Source: an uncultured Clostridia bacterium (GTDB lineage: Bacteria; Bacillota; Clostridia; Peptostreptococcales; Anaerovoracaceae). Taken from it: a DNA stretch of 5,172 nucleotides. Location of the stretch: assembly GCA_934277495.1 (NCBI GenBank), contig CAKQUI010000134.1:1-5172 (forward strand), given 5' to 3'. Below are positions 1 to 3,985 of this stretch, one piece after another; positions within the stretch are counted from its first letter, which is position 1, and every line of letters begins with the position of its first letter. The position numbers and the translations under genes are program-made. The notes beneath the pieces are model-generated. The model was not told where the DNA came from, made no database searches, and was given only the letters and a program-made list of their open reading frames with translations.

Positions 1-71
1 ACGCCGCCTACATCTATTATTATATATCCGCTGCCCTTTTCGAACAACACACCTCTCAGAAATCCTATCAT
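1..71 (-). CDS. ruvA: Holliday junction branch migration protein RuvA, N-terminal fragment (runs off the left edge)
   Basis: Reading leftward from an ATG at 71, the frame stays open to the window edge and encodes 23 complete residues beginning MIGFLRGVLFEKGSGY and ending IIIDVGG. This matches the start of RuvA, where family members begin M-I-G-x-L-R-G and reach a V-G-G-V-G-Y motif about 20 residues in. RuvA is the tetrameric subunit that binds the Holliday junction and loads the RuvB helicase for branch migration. Its ATG overlaps the ruvC stop as ATGA, and an AAGGAG ribosome-binding site (83-88) lies inside the end of ruvC, so translation of the two is probably coupled. Only the start of the N-terminal OB-fold is present. 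ruvB would be expected further left but cannot be seen. Identity rests on a short stretch plus context, and both agree. Confidence 0.9.
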   Translation of the reverse strand, partial: MIGFLRGVLFEKGSGYIIIDVGG

Positions 72-571
72 TTTATTTTAAGCTCCTTCAGTCTTTTTCT
101 CGTATCTGCAGAATGACCGTGGCATATGGCTGCTGCCAGTGCATCTGCCGTATCGTCTGGTTTCGGCACTTCACTGAGGTTGAGCATAGTCTTCACCATC
201 CACTGCACCTGTTTTTTGTCGGCTCTGCCGTATCCCACCAGCGCCTGCTTGATCTGCAGCGGCGTATACTCTTCGATCTCAAGCCCGCCTTTCTTACAGG
301 CCAGCACTGCCACGCCTCTGGCCTGACCCACCATTATCGCTGTCTTGGCATTGGTATTGAAAAAAAGCTGCTCGATAGCTGCAACTTCCGGCCGTTCTTC
401 ATCTATTATCTCTCTCAGAGATTCATACAGATGTTCGAGCCTGTCCTCCATCGCCATGGACGCCTCTGTCGTTATGGAACCGTAGCTGCAGACTCTGAAT
501 CTGTTCCCGATTTTTTCTATTACTCCGTAGCCCAATATGGCATAACCCGGATCTATCCCTAAAATCTTCAT
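68..571 (-). CDS. ruvC: Crossover junction endodeoxyribonuclease RuvC (Holliday junction resolvase)
   Basis: The 167-residue protein is close to the usual RuvC length (E. coli 173). RuvC is a dimeric, metal-dependent nuclease that makes paired nicks across Holliday junctions handed over by RuvAB. The RNase H-like catalytic acidic residues are all visible: Asp7 in the N-terminal GIDPG motif, Glu67 in AIEQLFF, and Asp140 and Asp143 in the DDTADALA motif. The conserved VGYGRADKKQVQ segment (about 112-123) is also present, so the enzyme should be active. The ATG at 571 is preceded by GGAG five bases upstream. It is the first gene of a leftward ruvC-ruvA unit with a 4-bp ATGA overlap. Transcription probably starts from the promoter at 619-647, which is overlapped by a LexA-like box, pointing to SOS control. 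Nothing is truncated. Confidence 0.97.
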   Translation of the reverse strand: MKILGIDPGYAILGYGVIEKIGNRFRVCSYGSITTEASMAMEDRLEHLYESLREIIDEERPEVAAIEQLFFNTNAKTAIMVGQARGVAVLACKKGGLEIEEYTPLQIKQALVGYGRADKKQVQWMVKTMLNLSEVPKPDDTADALAAAICHGHSADTRKRLKELKIK

Positions 572-618
572 TTTTTCTCCATTTGTAAATTATTGCCTGT
601 CCTTAAATATGCAGGATA

Positions 619-647
619 ATTGTACCACAGCAGCAGTGATTTTGCAA
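619..647 (-). promoter_or_regulatory. Predicted sigma-A promoter for ruvC-ruvA
   Basis: On the minus strand the -35 element TTGCAA (642-647) and the -10 element TACAAT (619-624) are separated by exactly 17 bases. A TG dinucleotide one base before the -10 gives an extended -10 (TGGTACAAT). Transcription would start near 612 and leave a leader of about 40 bases before the ruvC ATG. The prediction comes from sequence match and position only. Confidence 0.7.
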
Positions 648-657
648 ACAAATGTTC
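646..657 (-). promoter_or_regulatory. Candidate LexA/DinR (SOS) operator overlapping the ruvC -35 element
   Basis: The minus strand reads GAACATTTGTTT. Against the Bacillus-type SOS box core GAAC-RNRY-GTTY this has one mismatch, a T at the second R; the outer half-sites GAAC and GTTT both fit. It overlaps two bases of the -35 hexamer at 642-647, where bound LexA would block RNA polymerase. The ruv genes are established SOS genes in several bacteria, which supports the call. The flanking bases (A before, G after) do not match the extended consensus. Confidence 0.6.
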
Positions 658-661
658 TGTA

Positions 662-679
662 AATGAAATTTTATACATA
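662..679 (+). promoter_or_regulatory. Candidate ARG box 1 (ArgR operator) upstream of the argR promoter
   Basis: AATGAAATTTTATACATA matches the general ARG box pattern WNTGAATWWWWATTCANW at 16 of 18 positions, with mismatches at positions 7 and 14. It lies 14 bp upstream of the argR -35 element and 4 bp from the LexA-like box, in the divergent control region. ArgR proteins commonly autoregulate, so the location makes sense. The region is AT-rich, which raises the chance of a fortuitous match. Confidence 0.45.
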
Positions 680-693
680 AATCCACTCATTAA

Positions 694-722
694 TTGACTA
701 TATTCGTGCATTATATTATAAT
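694..722 (+). promoter_or_regulatory. Predicted strong sigma-A promoter for argR-recN
   Basis: The -35 element TTGACT (694-699) matches five of six consensus positions. The -10 element TATAAT (717-722) is a perfect match, and the spacer is exactly 17 bp. The transcription start would fall near 729, giving a leader of about 25 bases that ends in the argR ribosome-binding site. It is the best promoter match in the window and points away from the ruvC promoter. Confidence 0.85.
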
Positions 723-724
723 AA

Positions 725-742
725 ACGGTATAAATATACATG
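725..742 (+). promoter_or_regulatory. Candidate ARG box 2 over the argR transcription start
   Basis: ACGGTATAAATATACATG matches WNTGAATWWWWATTCANW at 14 of 18 positions and contains the perfect inverted repeat GTATA-AA-TATAC (728-739). It shares TATACAT with candidate box 1. It sits between the -10 element and the ribosome-binding site, a good position for repression. The match is weaker than box 1; the symmetry is the stronger part of the evidence. Confidence 0.35.
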
Positions 743-753
743 GAGGACAACAT

Positions 754-1212
754 ATGAGAATTTCAAGACAGAACAAAATACTTGAGCTCATTGAGAAGTA
801 TGAAATAGAAACACAGGACAAACTCGCCTCATTGCTCCGTGAATACGGATACGAAGTGACACAGGCGACGATTTCCAGAGATATCAAGGAGCTGCAGCTG
901 ATAAAGATACTCTCCTCTACAGGAAAGTATAAATATGCAGCAGCCGCAAACAACGAACCTACAGTTTCCAACAGACTTTCGAATATATACCGTGAAACAG
1001 TAAAGTCAGTAGTGTACTCTGAGAATATAGTACTGGTCAAATGCCTTTCAGGATGCGCCAGCGCTGCTGCGGAAGCTCTTGATATGATGAGTCTGCCGCA
1101 TATCATCGGTTCTGTTGCGGGAGACAATACCATAATGTTTGTCACTGACTCTTCCGAAAATTCACCGGAAGTCGTGGATGAACTCAACAGACTGCTTATG
1201 AAGAACAGTTGA
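754..1212 (+). CDS. argR: Arginine repressor ArgR/AhrC
   Basis: The 152-residue protein is within the usual ArgR range (about 150-156). ArgR is a hexameric transcription factor that senses L-arginine and controls arginine biosynthesis and catabolism. Residues 1 to about 68 form the winged helix-turn-helix domain, with the conserved recognition helix TQATISRDIKEL (36-47) containing Ser41 and Arg42. Residues from about 80 form the oligomerisation and arginine-binding domain, with the GSVAGDNT motif at 119-126. The usual motif is GDDT, so the second acidic residue is Asn125 here. The ATG at 754 is chosen because GGAGG (742-746) lies seven bases upstream and family members begin this way. An upstream in-frame ATG at 694 would lie within the promoter itself. 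It leads an operon with recN, 34 bp downstream, and is probably autoregulated through the candidate ARG boxes. Confidence 0.95.
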   Translation: MRISRQNKILELIEKYEIETQDKLASLLREYGYEVTQATISRDIKELQLIKILSSTGKYKYAAAANNEPTVSNRLSNIYRETVKSVVYSENIVLVKCLSGCASAAAEALDMMSLPHIIGSVAGDNTIMFVTDSSENSPEVVDELNRLLMKNS

Positions 1213-1246
1213 TCCCTTCTGCTCGCAAACATACAGAGAGGTAGCA

Positions 1247-2869
1247 ATGATAAGACATATCAGCATAAGAAATTTTGCAATAATAGAAAAGACAGATATA
1301 GATTTTCATGACGGTCTCAATATCATAACCGGCGAAACAGGCGCCGGAAAATCCATAATGATCGAAGCTGTCAGTCTTGCTCTTGGCAGCAGGGCCGATA
1401 CCGCTTTCGTCCGCTCAGGCTGTGACAAGGCCACGATACAGATGATCGCCGACTACAAAGGCTCCGAATACATCATAACACGAGAGATCTCGGCAGCAGG
1501 CCGCAACCTCTGCAAAGTCAACGACGAGATAGTCACCCTCGGTCATCTCAATATGCTGTGCAAGAAGATCGCTGATATCCACGGACAGTACGATCATCAG
1601 TCACTGCTGAATCCTGAATACCATATAAGGCTTGTGGATCTTTACAAAAAAGACCTGATTGAGCCCGCTAAAGAAAAAGTCGCTGCACTTTACGATAACT
1701 ATGCGGCGCTTAGAGGCGAACTGAAAGCTCTTATCACACAGGCGAACAAGGACCGACGCGAAAAGGATTTCATGGAGTATGAATTCCGTGAACTCGATGA
1801 TGCTCAGCTGCGTACAGGCGAGGACGACGAACTTGAAGAAGAGATCGCACTGCTCCAGAACAGCGAAAAGATATATGAGAATCTGTCAAATGCATACATG
1901 ATATCATGCGATGACGAATATTCCGTACAGACAGCACTGAAAAAAGTATCCGACCTTCTTTCTGAAACCGGTGAATTTTCTCAGGAACTTTCGGAGCTCA
2001 GCTGCAGGATGTCCGAACTCTACTATGAATTCGAGGATGCATGCCACTCCATCAGAGACTGCAGGGACAGGACTGTATTTTCACCTGAAGAACTAGACAC
2101 AGCCATAGCAAGGATCGAGGTCCTGAACAAGCTCAAAAACAAACACGGCAAATCCATAGCCGAGCTTATCGAATACAGGGATGAACTCGATGAAAAACTG
2201 TCCCGCATAGAAAATTCCAGCGATATAAAAGAAAAGCTCGAACATGAGCTGGCTGAATGCCGCAAAGCCCTGATCGATGCATGCAGCAGACTTTCCGAAG
2301 CCAGGAAAGAGTCGGCTGCAGAGCTTGAAACAAAGATAACAGCAGAACTGAAACAGCTGAATTTCAATGACGCCAATTTCCATATATCTTTCACGACTGC
2401 CGAAAGTTTTTCTGCAGCAGGTACCGATATCGTCGAATTCCTCATAACGACAAACAAAGGAGAAACACTGAAACCGCTGAGCAAGATCGCTTCAGGCGGC
2501 GAGATGTCAAGGATCATGCTCGCTTTCAAAAAGATAATCGGTGACTACGACGAGATACCTACGATGATATTCGATGAGATCGACAGCGGCATAAGCGGTA
2601 TCGCCGCAAGCATCGTAGGTCGTAAGCTCCGGGAGATATCAAAAAATCACCAGATAATATGCATTACGCATCTGCCGCAGATCGCAGCTTTCGGAGAGCA
2701 TAACTACCGGATACAGAAAAAATCCGATGAAAAGATGACATTCACCACCGTGACACCTCTGACTGACGAGGGCAAGGTGGATGAGATAGCCCGGCTCCTG
2801 GGTGGTACGAATATCACCGATACGACGATACAGTCTGCAAAAGAGCTTATCTCATCATCCGATATGTGA
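1247..2869 (+). CDS. recN: DNA repair protein RecN (SMC-like ATPase)
   Basis: The 540-residue protein is near the family length (E. coli 553, B. subtilis 576). RecN is a cytosolic SMC-like ATPase recruited early to double-strand breaks, where it helps bring DNA ends together for homologous recombination. The N-terminal half carries Walker A GETGAGKS (29-36) and the Q-loop HGQYDHQ (112-118). The middle, about 130-370, is a glutamate- and lysine-rich coiled coil broken by the RecN-typical segment RIEVLNKLKNKHGKS (289-303). The C-terminal half has the ABC signature SGGEMSR (416-422), Walker B IFDEID (441-446), the D-loop SGISG, and the switch histidine His475 in ITHLPQ. All ATPase motifs are intact. 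GAGAGG (1236-1241) lies five bases before the ATG. It follows argR by 34 bp with no terminator and is presumably co-transcribed. Its last 15 bp overlap the convergent kinase gene. Confidence 0.97.
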   Translation: MIRHISIRNFAIIEKTDIDFHDGLNIITGETGAGKSIMIEAVSLALGSRADTAFVRSGCDKATIQMIADYKGSEYIITREISAAGRNLCKVNDEIVTLGHLNMLCKKIADIHGQYDHQSLLNPEYHIRLVDLYKKDLIEPAKEKVAALYDNYAALRGELKALITQANKDRREKDFMEYEFRELDDAQLRTGEDDELEEEIALLQNSEKIYENLSNAYMISCDDEYSVQTALKKVSDLLSETGEFSQELSELSCRMSELYYEFEDACHSIRDCRDRTVFSPEELDTAIARIEVLNKLKNKHGKSIAELIEYRDELDEKLSRIENSSDIKEKLEHELAECRKALIDACSRLSEARKESAAELETKITAELKQLNFNDANFHISFTTAESFSAAGTDIVEFLITTNKGETLKPLSKIASGGEMSRIMLAFKKIIGDYDEIPTMIFDEIDSGISGIAASIVGRKLREISKNHQIICITHLPQIAAFGEHNYRIQKKSDEKMTFTTVTPLTDEGKVDEIARLLGGTNITDTTIQSAKELISSSDM

Positions 2870-3370
2870 TAATGCGTTGATTATATTTTCTACCGTTCTT
2901 TCCATAGGAGCATCGCCGGTGTGCACAGTCACATCGGCATATTTTTTATAAAGCGGGACTCTTGCTCCGTACAGATCTTCAAGAGTCTGACCTTTCTTCA
3001 TGGCGACTCCCCTTGTCTTTATATTCTTGAGCCGTTTTTTAACTGTATCGAGAGAGGCTTCAAGATATACTACGGTGCCGTTTTCTTTGAGATGATCCAT
3101 TGCTTTATCATAGTATACTGCACTGCCTCCTGTTGCTATCACAGTGCCGCTGACTTTTAGACTGCATAGTACATCTTCCTCGATCTGTTTGAATGCTGCC
3201 ATACCGTCTTCATTTAATATCTGCTGCAGGCTTTTACCTGCACGCTGCTGTATCAGCAGGTCTGTATCTATGAACTGCATATTCAGCGATTTAGCCAGCA
3301 CGACGCCTGTAACGCTTTTACCACAGGCTGGCATTCCTGTAAGTATTATGTTCCTGTTTTTTCTTTTCAC
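2855..3370 (-). CDS. Shikimate kinase family P-loop kinase (AroK-like, altered substrate site)
   Basis: This 171-residue protein has the size and motif order of shikimate kinase, which phosphorylates the 3-hydroxyl of shikimate with ATP in chorismate synthesis. Visible are Walker A GMPACGKS (12-19), the DTD motif (Asp35, Asp37), a glycine motif ATGGSAVY (79-86), the lid arginine region TRGV (119-122), and RVPLYKKYAD (137-146) with Arg137. Two shikimate-contacting positions differ from typical AroK: the FR motif arginine is Lys61 (AFKQIEE), and the GGG motif reads GGS (81-83). It could be a divergent shikimate kinase or a related small-molecule kinase, and no other aro gene is in view. The start is GTG at 3370; an in-frame TGA lies four codons upstream, so no earlier start is possible. 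AAAGGAG (3383-3389) is 12 bases upstream, inside the DUF523 gene, and the gap between the two genes is nine bases. The 3' end overlaps recN by 15 bp. Confidence 0.8.
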   Translation of the reverse strand: MKRKNRNIILTGMPACGKSVTGVVLAKSLNMQFIDTDLLIQQRAGKSLQQILNEDGMAAFKQIEEDVLCSLKVSGTVIATGGSAVYYDKAMDHLKENGTVVYLEASLDTVKKRLKNIKTRGVAMKKGQTLEDLYGARVPLYKKYADVTVHTGDAPMERTVENIINALSHIG

Positions 3371-3379
3371 CGTATCGTA

Positions 3380-3835
3380 TCACTCCTTTATGAATTTTTC
3401 TGCATCGTCAATTTCTTTTTCGGAAAATACTCTGACTCCTGCCTCTTCGAGAAGCTGGACAGCAAGCCCTTTCCCTTCTATGAGCCTGCCGCTGAAAGTC
3501 CCGTCATATATCTTATGGCTGCCGCATGAAGGACTTTTTTCCTTGAAGATAGCGCAGCATACATCCTCTGCTGCCGCCAGTCTGACTGCCTCTCGTGCAC
3601 CTGCCAGATACTCGGCTGTGACATCCCTGCCGTCTCTCGTAACGATACGCTCTTCCTGCCGCTGTGCATCAGTGCGGGGCACAGGCAGTCCGCCATATAC
3701 TTCCGGACACACCGGCACCAGCAAGCCTTTTGATTTCCATTGTATGAACCTGGGATCATTCTCCGCTTTGGATTTTCCATCGTAACGGACAGGATCTCCT
3801 CCGTAAAGGCACTGACTCACAAGTATTTTTTTCAT
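3380..3835 (-). CDS. DUF523 family protein (TudS/YbbK-like, putative [4Fe-4S] desulfidase)
   Basis: The 151-residue protein matches DUF523 over its whole length. Numbered from the ATG at 3835, it carries the family motifs SQCLYGG with Cys9, RYDGK (17-21), VCPEVYGGLPVPR with Cys43, and KEKSPSCGSHKIYDG with Cys104. In the characterised member TudS, a thiouracil desulfidase, three conserved cysteines hold a [4Fe-4S] cluster whose open iron takes sulfur from the substrate; the three cysteines here fit that pattern. The cellular substrate is unknown, and sulfur removal from thiolated bases is an inference. There is no signal peptide or membrane segment. A GTG at 3844 would add MHI. I prefer the ATG because family proteins start M-K-x-I-L-V-S and the AAAGG at 3847-3851 is too near the GTG, though it is 11-12 bases from the ATG. 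The gene is first in a leftward pair with the kinase gene. Confidence 0.88.
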   Translation of the reverse strand: MKKILVSQCLYGGDPVRYDGKSKAENDPRFIQWKSKGLLVPVCPEVYGGLPVPRTDAQRQEERIVTRDGRDVTAEYLAGAREAVRLAAAEDVCCAIFKEKSPSCGSHKIYDGTFSGRLIEGKGLAVQLLEEAGVRVFSEKEIDDAEKFIKE

Positions 3836-3870
3836 TATATGCACCGACCTTTCAGCATACGGGAATGAAC

Positions 3871-3899
3871 AGTATCACACGATATTTTCGTAGTGTCCT
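3871..3899 (-). promoter_or_regulatory. Possible promoter for the DUF523-kinase pair
   Basis: On the minus strand AGGACA (3894-3899) and GATACT (3871-3876) are 17 bases apart, and a TG one base before the -10 makes an extended -10 (TGTGATACT). Each hexamer matches four of six consensus positions. A start near 3863 would give a leader of roughly 28 bases. A promoter is expected here because the terminator at 3916-3953 lies just upstream, but this match is moderate. Confidence 0.35.
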
Positions 3900-3915
3900 G
3901 CCATGCTCGTATTTC

Positions 3916-3953
3916 AAAAAAACAGCCGTACAGAAATACATTATCTGTACGGC
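3916..3953 (-). terminator. Rho-independent terminator of the IspH-S1 gene
   Basis: A perfect 10-bp stem, GCCGTACAGA (3925-3934) with TCTGTACGGC (3944-3953), encloses a 9-base loop. On the minus strand the stem is followed after two bases by seven T residues (complement of 3916-3922), as an intrinsic terminator requires. It lies 32 bp past the stop codon of the S1-domain gene. There is no T-tract on the plus-strand side, so it works in one direction only. It insulates the DUF523 operon from the strongly expressed gene upstream. Confidence 0.93.
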
Positions 3954-3985
3954 ATGATATTATTCTGGTGATCCTGAAAGAAAGC

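Noticed and set aside
568..753. A 61-codon minus-strand frame ending in an ATGA overlap with the ruvC start, like a leader peptide.
   Set aside because: It spans the ruvC promoter, the LexA-like box and the argR promoter, matches no family I know, and has no ribosome-binding site of its own; the transcript from the predicted promoter would not include its start.
748..759. CAACATATGAGA at the argR start, resembling the LexA consensus GAACATATGTTC.
   Set aside because: Only the left half and core agree; four of twelve positions differ and the right half-site is lost. It is more simply the spacer and start codon of argR.
711..1247. Long minus-strand open frame opposite argR (178 codons).
   Set aside because: Serine-rich antisense shadow of argR, which has family motifs, a strong promoter and a ribosome-binding site.
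2023..2529. Minus-strand open frames inside recN.
   Set aside because: Antisense shadows of the recN coiled-coil coding region; the serine richness comes from complementing Glu/Lys-rich codons.
3144..3785. Plus-strand open frame of 213 codons, longer than the genes it faces.
   Set aside because: It runs antisense across the kinase and DUF523 genes, is serine-rich and low in complexity of composition, and has no family resemblance or promoter; the minus-strand genes carry clear motifs.
3863..3886. Imperfect dyad CACACGATATTTTCGTAGTG upstream of the DUF523 gene, a possible operator.
   Set aside because: The arms need a bulge to pair, and no family of regulator is suggested; it overlaps the tentative -10 but the symmetry is too weak to call.
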